NCBI GenBank assembly: GCA_025331435.1
Contig: JAIWNI010000147.1
Location: 1 to 54,926 of the forward strand
DNA: 54,926 nucleotides
Source: Choanephora cucurbitarum
Lineage: Eukaryota > Mucoromycota > Mucoromycetes > Mucorales > Choanephoraceae
Direction of reading: 5' to 3'
Shown here: positions 1 to 9,969 of the stretch, in pieces
Numbering within the stretch: the first letter of the stretch is position 1
Layout of the letters: every line of letters starts with the position of its first letter
Translations under genes and position numbers: made by a program
Notes under the pieces: generated by a model
Told to the model about the DNA's origin: nothing
What the model saw: only the letters and a program-made list of their open reading frames with translations
Database searches by the model: none

Positions 1-1132
1 CCTACAGAAAAGGAGATAACCACTAAAAGCGTAGCGAACTTTTAGTCGCCATAGGGTCTTGGCCATCGGCAGGTCTTGATTCCAAGGGAACATCTGAAAG
101 CGTGGCAAACTTTTAGAAGCTATATGGTCTTGACTATCGGTTAGTCTTGATTACAGAGGGAACGTCTGAAAGCGTGGCGAACTTTTAGAAGATACTAGCT
201 ACCTTTGAAGGAGGAGAACGAGTTGTATGCTTGTATGTCTCTTGTGTCAGCGTGCTGTGTGCGTGTGTGTAAGAGGACTAATCTGTGTGATGGCTTCTAT
301 CTTTCTTTGAATAGTTTTTTTTTTCTTCTGGTGAACTGTTTTATCCCCCCTCATCTTCGCATCACTACTTCTGTACTTGTCTTTTGTACTTGTATGGAGC
401 TGTTTGTGGTCGAAGGAGGATATCTACTTTTCTATCATATCATGTATCAGTTATAGGAGTTTTTGGGCTCTTTTTTACCTACTCTACTCTACTTTTGTTA
501 TTTTAGGGCATCTGAAGAGAGAGAGAAAAAAAAAGGTCAAGTCGTTGTCACTGATTAGGTCAATCTTGTCTTAGGATGTGTTTAATGGCGAAATACGATT
601 CGAATGCTTGTATTGGCTGTGCTACTTTGCAAGTAAGAAAGGAAGGTTTTGTATATGTGTGTATGTGTTCTTTTACGCGTATGTATGTATATTATTACTA
701 ACCGAAGATGACAGAGTAGGTACCGACTGCTACCATCTGTCCAGTCTAGGCACTAAACACTTTCGGTTGGGAGTTATGTCTGTCCAAGGCATCGCGAGCA
801 TTTGCATTGACCGTGCAACTTTGCAAGTGCTTTTTTTTTCTCTGGACACCAACAGGGATGGGGTAGAAAGCTGATCGCTACTTCCGTCTTGTCCGCGCAC
901 AACAACCCAGGATCAGAAGTTATGTCTGTCTAAGGCATCGCGAGGACTTTTGCATATTTTATATTGTGCTTGATGCGAAAGTACTGAGAGAGAACGATTA
1001 CTTGTTTGTATAGTTTTGCTGATGAGCTATATGAATGAGGTATGAAGCATGATAAATCAGCAACCTTTTTTTTTTTCTATCTATATTTACCTGGCAACCT
1101 ATTCGGCTGACACTCATTTGCAATAGCATTTG

Positions 1133-1172
<40 letters not shown>

Positions 1173-1926
1173 TACCGATGCTCTATTTGCAACAGCATTT
1201 AGATACGCACAAACACACACTTATGTACAAGTGTCTATCTATATTTGCACTTATGTATATTCACACACCCTATATATGGACTTGAATCGTGTATGATTGC
1301 CTCTCTAGCTCTTCGTGCACCTTTCTTTAGTTTTACATATATATGTATACATATGTGCTTATATTTATGGATACTGTATTATTTATAACAATGAAAATGA
1401 AAATGAAGGTGGAAATGGAAATGGAAATGGAAATGGAAATGGAAATGGAAATAGGTAGAAAAGAATGAAGAACAAAGAACAGTGAATAGTCTAAAGCAGC
1501 TTCTGCTACCCCAGAATACTGTGCAAGACATCACTTCTTCTGCCTGTGTGCTTTATGTTATCAAAAGAAGTTGCCTGACAAGCTTTGGAAAGTAAATCCG
1601 CTGGATAGTTGATTAGTTGGGTATTTGATTCCTTGAGTCGTTGAAGCTGTGAGTATCCGATTGCAGCAACAGCAACAGCAACAGCAGTAAAAAGCTTTGT
1701 TCTTAGTAAAATCTTATTAGATCAAGTCAAGTCAAGAAAAAAAAAGGGGGGGGGTAGCTCAGAAAGACAAATTACGTACAAAGAAACCGCACAAACACAC
1801 GCATACCCGTACGTATACCCGTACGTATACCCGTACGTATACCCGTACGTATACCCATACGCAGAAAACGGAAGACGGAAGCAGTGCAGAGCAAAGAATA
1901 AACGACACTGCTTATACTTGGAAAGA
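1..1926 (+). repeat. Left arm of a long imperfect inverted repeat
   Basis: Reads as the reverse complement of 4130-6024, base for base at the outer end (position 1 pairs with 6024) and as far in as about 1926/4130. The arms are not identical. They differ by substitutions and small indels, and in repeat copy number: a 12-nt GTACGTATACCC-type unit near 1806-1858 has more copies than its partner near 4195-4235, and the CA/TG tract (about 1133-1169) also differs. No conserved protein is visible; the apparent ORFs are repeat translations. It holds a GGAAAT hexamer repeat near 1410-1452 and, at 1-200, about 2.5 copies of a roughly 72-bp unit carrying the hairpin motif described under 5838-6575. The window starts exactly at the arm end, so the true outer limit may lie outside. 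Confidence 0.93.
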
Positions 1927-2170
1927 CTGACCTGTTCAGTTTTGCTACCTATGTTTGGTTGAGTAAATGAGATGTAGGCGGATTTGTTTGGCAAAGGATC
2001 AGAATGGAACGGTCTACATATAATCTGAAACCCCAGGCAAGAGCGAACCTTTATAATAACAGGTTGAGGATGCCTGAGATAGGAAGTGTGGTGTTGATGG
2101 TGGCAAAGACTAGAATGCTGCCGAATGAAGAAGAAAAGACATGCAAGTTCTGTTGCTTCATCCGTTGAGG

Positions 2171-2291
2171 GAAGAGAAGAAGATGAAGAAGATGAAGAAG
2201 ATGAAGAAGATGAAGAAGATGAAGAAGATGAAGAAGATGAAGAAGATGAAGAAGATGAAGAAGATGAAGAAGATGAAGAAGATGAAGAAGA
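2171..2291 (+). repeat. (GAAGAT)n microsatellite
   Basis: About 20 nearly perfect copies of a GAAGAT hexamer. In one plus frame it would encode Glu-Asp-rich sequence and on the minus strand poly-Ser. Those translations follow from the repeat and are not evidence of a gene. Confidence 0.95.
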
Positions 2292-3269
2292 AAAGGAAAC
2301 GGTGATGTTGGTGTTGGTGTTGGTGTTGGTGGGGGCGGAATGGTGTAGAGTAATAGATACCAAAGTATCTCATGTATATGCCTCTTCTCAGGAATTGAAG
2401 GATTCGAATAAAAGTCCTTCTTCAAAGAAACTGTGGTTGTTGAAGCGAACCAACCAAGAGTGTGTACTCCCTTCATATATCTCTGATCTTTCGTTCTCGC
2501 CAAGGTTGTGAAAACAGCCAACTCTTTACACTTGTTCTTATTTCTTTATATCTCATATTTGACTCGAGCCAGCCCCTCTTTTCTATTTTCGTTTTTGCTT
2601 TTGAAAAGGGAATGAAAAAGAAACACAGCAGCCGTAAATTCAAATAAATGTGTACTAGATAGTGCTCGAGGTAAAAACGCCTTGTCCCCTATTATCTATT
2701 GAAATGGTCAGTAGTGTTGATGCCATCCACAGATGAGTATAAGAATACAACTTAGGTGAGCAGCAAGTCAAGATGACCAAATCCAATGCAGTCATAATCA
2801 AAGAACATCATGCAAGAATGTAAAGTTAAACAAAGCAGACAAAATCTATTGGCTACATATAATGTTGATCAGCAACATCATTACAAATACCTATCCTCTT
2901 CATTTGATACAAGTCAGCCAAAATCTAGTTTAAGTAGAGGTAGCGGAACCATATCCCATCAATTAATATTATGACTATCTGACTTTGTCAAAGACCTTGT
3001 CTTTACTTTCTTTTGTGGGTTAATTCGTCTAACATATTTATCAATTGCGATAGTACAAAGAGCTTGATTATAACATACCTCATGATAAGTAGCATTGTAT
3101 GAAGAAGCTTTGTCTATAATTATGAAATTCACTACAGGGAACAGTGAACAGTGAACAAATGCAGCACAACTAAACAAGATTGCTATACAATTATATCGTT
3201 TGTATCTTTAGTAAGCACTGTAACAACAAACAGAGTCGTATAGCAACTATGGTTGTCAAGAATAGCCAA

Positions 3270-3298
3270 CTTGGTTTGATCTTTGATATCAAACCAAG
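3270..3298. repeat. Perfect 11-bp-stem hairpin
   Basis: CTTGGTTTGAT at 3270-3280 is perfectly complementary to ATCAAACCAAG at 3288-3298, with a 7-nt loop. It lies in the spacer of the long inverted repeat. Its function is unknown. Confidence 0.8.
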
Positions 3299-4129
3299 GA
3301 TCGGATCATTGCAACATTCGCTAGTATAATAATACCTGCAGGTGCCAGAACAAACAGAGTCGTTTCTCTTTGCTCTAATACTTTGAACCAAACAACTTGA
3401 ATTTGATGACCAACATTAGAGCATTTAATTATGTCTCTCCTATAACAACATCTTCAATCATCATCAAAATAATCGGAATGATGCACTTGCATCCACACTA
3501 AAGCATAATGGCCGCAAAAAAAGAAAAAGAAAAAAAGAAAATCATTGATCCCTGATCAAACGACATTCAATCGTCCGTGGCCTATCTTGTTTGATTTGAA
3601 TTTAGGAGCATGTCGCTAGATATTGCAAACGTATATATGAATAAGATGGTTAGAGGACAAGGTAGCCCAAGTAGTAATTCTTTTTGTTGTTGTCCTTCTT
3701 CTTCATCAACCCTCTTGCTTGCTGATGGATTCGTATCCAAAAATCCAGTGGACTGGTATGCTTCTGCCATTGCTGTCATATACATCCTACCCCAGATCAT
3801 GATCCTTGGCAGGGGAAGTGCATTCATTGTGAACTACCATTTTTGAATAAAAGAGAACTCATTGCAAATCACAGCTCTGACTAGAGATTGAAGCTGATTG
3901 AATTTAATTACATCCATAGCAGCCTCATAAAAACCCACTGTGCTCATCATTGTATTTTACACTATAGAGGTGAAAATCATGGAAAAAATAAAAATAAAAA
4001 ACAAAATAAACGCTACCACCATATAGTGGTAATAACAATAGTAATAAATAGATGGAAGCCAAAGACCACAAAAAAGTATAATGAGCCTGTTCATACCACC
4101 CAATAAGTAAAGATAAACCCCCAATCCTT

Positions 4130-4858
4130 TCTTTCCAAGTATAAGCAGTGTCGTTTATTCTTTGCTCTGCACTGCTTCCGTCTTCCGTTTTCTGCGTATG
4201 GGTATACGTACGGGTATACGTACGGGTATGCGTGTGTTTGTGCGGTTTCTTTGTACGTAATTTGTCTTTCTGAGCTACCCCCCCCTTTTTTTTTCTTGAC
4301 TTGACTTGATCTAATAAGATTTCACTAAGAACAAAGCTTTTTACTGCTGTTGCTGTTGCTGTTGCTGCAATCGGATACTCACAGCTTCAACGACTCAAGG
4401 AATCAAATACCCAACTAATCAACTATCCAGCGGATTTACTTTCCAAAGCTTGTCAGGCAACTTCTTTTGATAACATAAAGCACACAGGCAGAAGAAGTGA
4501 TGTCTTGCACAGTATTCTGGGGTAGCAGAAGCTGCTTTAGACTATTCACTGTTCTTTGTTCTTCATTCTTTTCTACCTATTTCCATTTCCATTTCCATTT
4601 CCATTTCCATTTCCATTTCCACCTTCATTTTCATTTTCATTGTTATAAATAATACAGTATCCATAAATATAAGCACATATGTATACATATATATGTAAAA
4701 CTAAAGAAAGGTGCACGAAGAGCTAGAGAGGCAATCATACACGATTCAAGTCCATATATAGGGTGTGTGAATATACATAAGTGCAAATATAGATAGACAC
4801 TTGTACATAAGTGTGTGTTTGTGCGTATCTAAATGCTGTTGCAAATAGAGCATCGGTA

Positions 4859-4898
<40 letters not shown>

Positions 4899-6024
4899 CA
4901 AATGCTATTGCAAATGAGTGTCAGCCGAATAGGTTGCCAGGTAAATATAGATAGAAAAAAAAAAGGTTGCTGATTTATCATGCTTCATACCTCATTCATA
5001 TAGCTCATCAGCAAAACTATACAAACAAGTAATCGTTCTCTCTCAGTACTTTCGCATCAAGCACAATATAAAATATGCAAAAGTCCTCGCGATGCCTTAG
5101 ACAGACATAACTTCTGATCCTGGGTTGTTGTGCGCGGACAAGACGGAAGTAGCGATCAGCTTTCTACCCCATCCCTGTTGGTGTCCAGAGAAAAAAAAAG
5201 CACTTGCAAAGTTGCACGGTCAATGCAAATGCTCGCGATGCCTTGGACAGACATAACTCCCAACCGAAAGTGTTTAGTGCCTAGACTGGACAGATGGTAG
5301 CAGTCGGTAACCTACTCTGTCATCTTCGGTTAGTAATAATATACATACATACGCGTAAAAGAACACATACACACATATACAAAACCTTCCTTTCTTACTT
5401 GCAAAGTAGCACAGCCAATACAAGCATTCGAATCGTATTTCGCCATTAAACACATCCTAAGACAAGATTGACCTAATCAGTGACAACGACTTGACCTTTT
5501 TTTTTCTCTCTCTCTTCAGATGCCCTAAAAGAACAAAAGTAGAGTAGAGTAGGTAAAAAAGAGCCCAAAAACTCCTATAACTGATACATGATATGATAGA
5601 AAAGTAGATATCCTCCTTCGACCACAAACAGCTCCATACAAGTACAAAAGACAAGTACAGAAGTAAGTGATGCGAAGATGAGGGGGGATAAAACAGTTCA
5701 CCAGAAGAAAAAAAAACTATTCAAAGAAAGATAGAAGCCATACACATATAGTCTCTTACACACACGCACACACACGCTGACACAGAGACATACAAGCATA
5801 CAACTCTTTCTCCTCCTTCAAAAGTAGCTAGTAGCTTCTAAAAGTTCGCCACGCTTTCAGACGTTCCCTCTGAATCAAGACTAACCGATAGTCAAGACCA
5901 TATAGCTTCTAAAAGTTTGCCACGCTTTCAGATGTTCCCTTGGAATCAAGACCTGCCGATGGCCAAGACCCTATGGCGACTAAAAGTTCGCTACGCTTTT
6001 AGTGGTTATCTCCTTTTCTGTAGG
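4130..6024 (-). repeat. Right arm of the long imperfect inverted repeat
   Basis: Reverse-complement partner of 1-1926. It has the same order of sub-repeats (TACGTACGGGTA units, CTGTTG triplets, TTTCCA hexamers, a TG tract near 4862-4897, then the hairpin units at 5838-6009) with different copy numbers and scattered substitutions. The divergence between arms argues against a simple assembler fold-back, though long-read confirmation would settle it. Sequence to the right of 6024 has no partner at the left, because the window begins there. Confidence 0.93.
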
Positions 6025-6311
6025 AATTAATGAAGTTGACGACTCTTCAGAAATCCTCATCGTCCAACCCAAGAAGTTCATGACGCTTCAAGGATCTTCG
6101 TGATGTAGCTTCAAGACCTCAGGCCCCTTGAGATCAAGAGCTAAACTAAACCCTTTTTGCGTTTTCATAGAAGTTAACCACGCTCCTATGTATCTGCCAG
6201 AAGTTCACCACGCTTCTAACAGTCGCAAGCTTTTTTTTTTTTTAGAAGTTGACTAGGCTTCTATATATTTGTTTCATAATCTACCAGAAGTTTTCCAGGC
6301 TTCCAGTAGTC

Positions 6312-6346
<35 letters not shown>

Positions 6347-6575
6347 CTTGACCGCCAAATAGAACTAGATTCCAGATCGTCACCCAGAGATTCTCGAACT
6401 AGATGGACAGTCTTTTTCTTTTTTAGAAGTTTGCCAGGCTTCTATATCATATTATCTGTTTTCACAAGAAGTTCGCTACGCTTCAAGTGTTGCAAGCTCT
6501 TTTAGAAGTTGACCAGACTTCTATGTATTTGTTTCATAATCTACCAGAAGTTTCCCAGGCTTCCAGTAGTTGCAA
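5838..6575 (+). repeat. Array of about 13 short hairpins with a conserved 9-nt loop
   Basis: Repeated units of the form stem (4-8 bp), 9-nt loop of consensus TTnnCnAnG, stem. Examples are CTAAAAG-TTCGCTACG-CTTTTAG near 5983, TGAAG-TTGACGACT-CTTCA at 6031-6049, AGAAG-TTCACCACG-CTTCT near 6200, TAGAAG-TTGACTAGG-CTTCTA near 6242, and TAGAAG-TTTGCCAGG-CTTCTA near 6424. Stem bases change in pairs (AAAAG/CTTTT against AGAAG/CTTCT) while the loop pattern stays. The first three units belong to the right arm and recur mirrored at 1-190. A GCTT microsatellite (about 6313-6346) lies inside the array. No protein is encoded. It could be a structured RNA, a protein-binding array, or a transposon-derived satellite. 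Confidence 0.8.
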
Positions 6576-7672
6576 GCTTTTGTTTGAAAAGGAGAATATG
6601 GAAGAAAAGAACCCAAAAAAAAAATTGGATAGAACACCCTGGTGTAACCACGACTGAGGCTGGTGAAAATTTCGCGTCGACGTAATTGGCCGGAATTTAT
6701 GTTACGTAGTTCTAGAAAATCAAAAAATGGATCTGAGTTCTATTTTGTATTTTGTATTTTGTATTTTTTTCTTTTTTTCTTTTTTTCTACTTTCGTACCT
6801 CTAAAGCCTGAAGATCATTTCGCTTGCCTTTTGTGTCTTGCTGTGAATCCGAAAATAGCTTATTTGTCTATCAACAGTGCGTCTAGTCCATTTTGCAGGC
6901 CACAGTGAAAAGAAGGATTGACACAATCAAACAGAAGGCTACAGATGCACCAATAAAGTAAGGATCAAGGCTTCTTGTGAGTTGCACACATCTAGCGTTG
7001 CCAGAGTTTCGTGCTCTTCACTCCTTCTCCCTCTCTTTTTTTTTTCTTCTTCTTTTTCTCCTCCTCTCTTCCTAGTCAAATAGTACTTTTGGTAAATGCC
7101 TAATCAAAGATTGTTTCTCTGAATGAAGCCTAAACATTCTTTATCATAGTTATTTTTTACCATAATTTTTAATGTATTTTTTTTTATTTTTGCTCCTTTT
7201 TTTTTTCAGGAAGAAACAATCAATTTCAACTACACAACAACTGTTTGTTCTTGCGCAAAACGTATATAGGGAACAGAAACTAGAGACTAAAAAATTGCCC
7301 TTTCTTACCATCCTCATTCTCATCCTCTTAGATCAGACCTAAAAGATAAAAGATAAAAGATAAAAGATAAAAAAAAAGCAATAGTCTATTTGCTTTTCTA
7401 GTATCCGTTTCCTCTTTCACATCGACTATAGAGGAGACTTGTGACACTCAAAGAGTATAATAAAAGGAAAAAAAGCCTAGTCTAAGCTATGTTAAAGTTC
7501 ATATGAAATCACAATCCAATTGGGATAGATTATGGCATTTTGATATATTTAAAATAAGATGTAACAAGGAAGACAAAAGCAAATGCTTGATATTGATTAT
7601 ATAGTTTCATTTGGTTAGACAAAGTATTAGGGAAAAGATTAGAGGAAGAAAATAAGATGAAGAAGTGTTCTA
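6576..7672. other. Intergenic, low-complexity AT-rich DNA
   Basis: No gene recognised. It contains a TATTTTG tandem repeat near 6742-6780, polypyrimidine runs, and an AAAAGAT tandem repeat near 7340-7370. Confidence 0.6.
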
Positions 7673-7858
7673 CAGTCATCCCCCGATTTAGGGAACAGTC
7701 TTTGTTCCCTCGACACCGTTCCCTAAATCAAAATCGTTCCCTATTTCTCATAGCAATAGCAGGGATTCTTAGCGTTAAACGAACTTCGGTTCCCTCAAGA
7801 CCGTTCCCTAAATCAAAATCGTTCCTTATATTTCGTTCCCTAAATCGGGGGATGGCTG
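7673..7858. mobile_element. 186-bp MITE with pogo/Tc1-mariner-like ends
   Basis: Terminal inverted repeats begin CAGTCATCCCCCGATTTAGG at the left and CAGCCATCCCCCGATTTAGG when read inward from the right. Both are flanked by TA dinucleotides (7671-7672 and 7859-7860), the target duplication expected of Tc1/mariner/pogo-type transposons. The interior is non-coding and repeats a CGTTCCCTAAATCAAAATCG motif twice. A diverged relative of almost the same length (188 bp) lies at 36658-36845. It is non-autonomous; no matching transposase is in the window. Confidence 0.85.
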
Positions 7859-7860
7859 TA

Positions 7861-9537
7861 TCTACTCTGACTTTCACAAGTGTATGTATAGTACAGGATG
7901 CCATGATGGTTTCATCTTTGATTGCAATTCAAGCAAACTATTGTTGATAGCCATTGCCGCTATATGCAGTTGATTGTTATTGGGGTGATCATAAATTATA
8001 CAGATGGTGTATTTGTAGTTGTAATTTGATTTAGCTTTGCTCTATTCATAGCTGTATTGACAGCTAGATTGACATTTGGATTGGCAGCTAGATTGACAGT
8101 TGGATTGATACTTGTTGTATAGTTGTACTTATATTTTTTGTGTTATCACTTACGATGAGACATGTTATGATCGAAATCTTGGCACTATCACGATTGATGA
8201 ATATGCCAGATAGAGTAGCTTATATGAGAAGGTAAGGACAAGAGTGCTATCAAAATTAGATCACCAAAGACACAAAGACGGTCTTGTTACGTTTATTAGC
8301 AATAAAATCAAGATTTGCTTGACTAGAGAAACCACGATTGCAAATTGGGTGAAGGAAACAGTAAGTCATCCTATTATAAACCAACTGCATCTCTGGCCTT
8401 GAACCCAACATTATTAGTTCAGTTTTTTGGGCAGAAAGTCTAATCACATTGAAAGCTGAAGCGAAGGTAATTAAGATTATTTTGGGCGCGGCAAACAATC
8501 AAAATATTGTCAAAGCGAAGGCAGGAAAACTTATTATAAAAATCTGTTTTGGATTTGTTCCCCCTCTAAAAAATTGGATACTACTTTGATTGCTTTCAAG
8601 ATATGAGAAGGAAGTGGAGTTACATTTTTAAATACATCTATTCAGAAACAAAGTGCGGTAATGTTGAAGCTGTAAATCAAGATGAACTCCCTCATAAAAA
8701 TCCTGATTGCTTATTCATATCTCTGTTTTGAAAATTTAGACAAAAGAAAACGCAGCACCTATTTGGGAAGGACTTGTACCGACTCTTAGTTTTGATGAAC
8801 TTTAGTTGCAGCCATTTGCTAACGATATGCTTCTATTGATAGGTTGCAGAGGTATAAATCGCACGTGACGCAGACCGCATGTAGCGCAGTGTGTTCAGTT
8901 GGAAGAAGAAGGTGCTGTTCCGAAGCTTTGGCGCGAGAGACATCGAGATTGGAAGAATGAGTATAAGAGCCCACGACATGCAGCAAACACTGAACTCAAA
9001 TATGTTTAGCGGAAAATCTTAATGTTGGTATCAGTGAGACGATGAAAATGAGAAGAAGCAACACTGTTGCATGAATACAGCAGCAGCAGCCAATTTATTA
9101 GACCTGTTGCCTGTATGTATCCTTGAGTGAGTTAAAACTAGCTACTCATGTATCATTTATCTTCTTGACCATGATAGCAATGGCAATCAGTCATGTATGG
9201 CAGTCATGTTTATCAAAAATAGCAAAAATAAACAATGAAATTGCTCTAATGCCTTTTACTATAAAAATAAATCAATAAATAAAAGTAATGCCTCTTACTA
9301 TAAACACACCTGTAAAGATCAGAATCAATAGAATCTTCCATCTTTTTTTCTTTCTCTAATCTTTTCCCTAATACTTTGACTTGACCAAATAAAATTGTAG
9401 AACCAGTCTCAAGCATTTACTTCTGTCTCTCTTATCGCATCTTTCTTTCACCATAACAAAAAGTCGCAAGAAGAATAACAGGAAGAATGTCCTAATCTTC
9501 ACATCCTACTAAAGAAGCTTTTATTGATGAGTAACTC
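7861..9537. other. Intergenic region
   Basis: No confident gene. A short degenerate tandem repeat based on AGATTGACAGCT lies near 8060-8115. Small ORFs (for example 8256-8498 on the minus strand) have no recognisable domain. Confidence 0.55.
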
Positions 9538-9969
9538 TTGGCATCCATGGAATATGTTCTCTTGGCTGACAGATATTTAGCCTTAGCGAGGCTTTCAGGT
9601 ACTATCCCTTTAAGCAACTCCGAGACCAGCAAAAACAATAATATCAACAGAGGTCATAGACTCAAGTCTGGCTTTTCAGCTATCGTATCATTCAGAGGAA
9701 GAGCAGTTGGACTTGTGGCTATTGAAATGAAGCTGTCTAATTCTGAGCCTTCGCGCTCGTTAAGTAATGGATCGAAACTTTCATTGGAGTGTAAGAAGAT
9801 GGTAGGTGAACAGACACTTAAAAGCTCAATGAGTTCAAGATCGTTTGGTGTTGTTGTTCAAGGCTATAAATACCAGGCGTCTATCGGTTATTTGAAGGAG
9901 AATGGTGTTTGTGTTTTTGCTGAAGAAGAATCTTTTTTGTTGGCCAAGACAATAAACGATTTCGGCTGA
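9538..9969 (+). pseudogene. Orphan ORF, possible remnant of a Mucorales repetitive family
   Basis: An open frame of 143 codons beginning at TTG; the first ATG is at 9547. I see no introns, promoter or named domain. The second half has a pattern of alternating strands and helices (IVSFRGRAVGLVAIEMK, then a charged helix, then FGVVVQGYKYQASI and GVCVFAEEESFLLAKTI). It vaguely resembles the C-terminal part of uncharacterised proteins that are abundant in Mucorales genomes and are often tied to mobile DNA; this is recollection, not a search result. It stands alone in a 5.7-kb gene desert and ends abruptly. It could be a decayed gene fragment or a chance ORF. Confidence 0.3.

Larger units (their letters stand above)
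1927..4129. other. Spacer between the inverted-repeat arms
   Basis: About 2.2 kb of AT-rich sequence joining the two arms. I see no transposase, reverse transcriptase or other conserved coding sequence. It contains a long GAAGAT microsatellite followed by a short GGTGTT-type repeat, a perfect 11-bp-stem hairpin at 3270-3298, and two copies of an ACAAACAGAGTCGT motif near 3224 and 3352. Short ORFs exist on both strands (for example 3610-3846 +), but none has recognisable domains. Confidence 0.7.

Noticed and set aside
2125..2511. 128-codon plus-strand ORF with a long Glu/Glu/Asp run, and the overlapping poly-Ser minus-strand ORF
   Set aside because: Both are translations of the GAAGAT microsatellite; there is no conserved sequence outside the repeat.
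1..6024. The hairpin and minisatellite units as a CRISPR-like array
   Set aside because: The host is a eukaryote, unit spacing is irregular, repeats vary, and there are no cas genes.
1..6024. Inverted repeat as pure assembly fold-back
   Set aside because: The arms differ in copy number of several repeats and by substitutions, which a fold-back of one strand would not give. Not fully excluded without reads.
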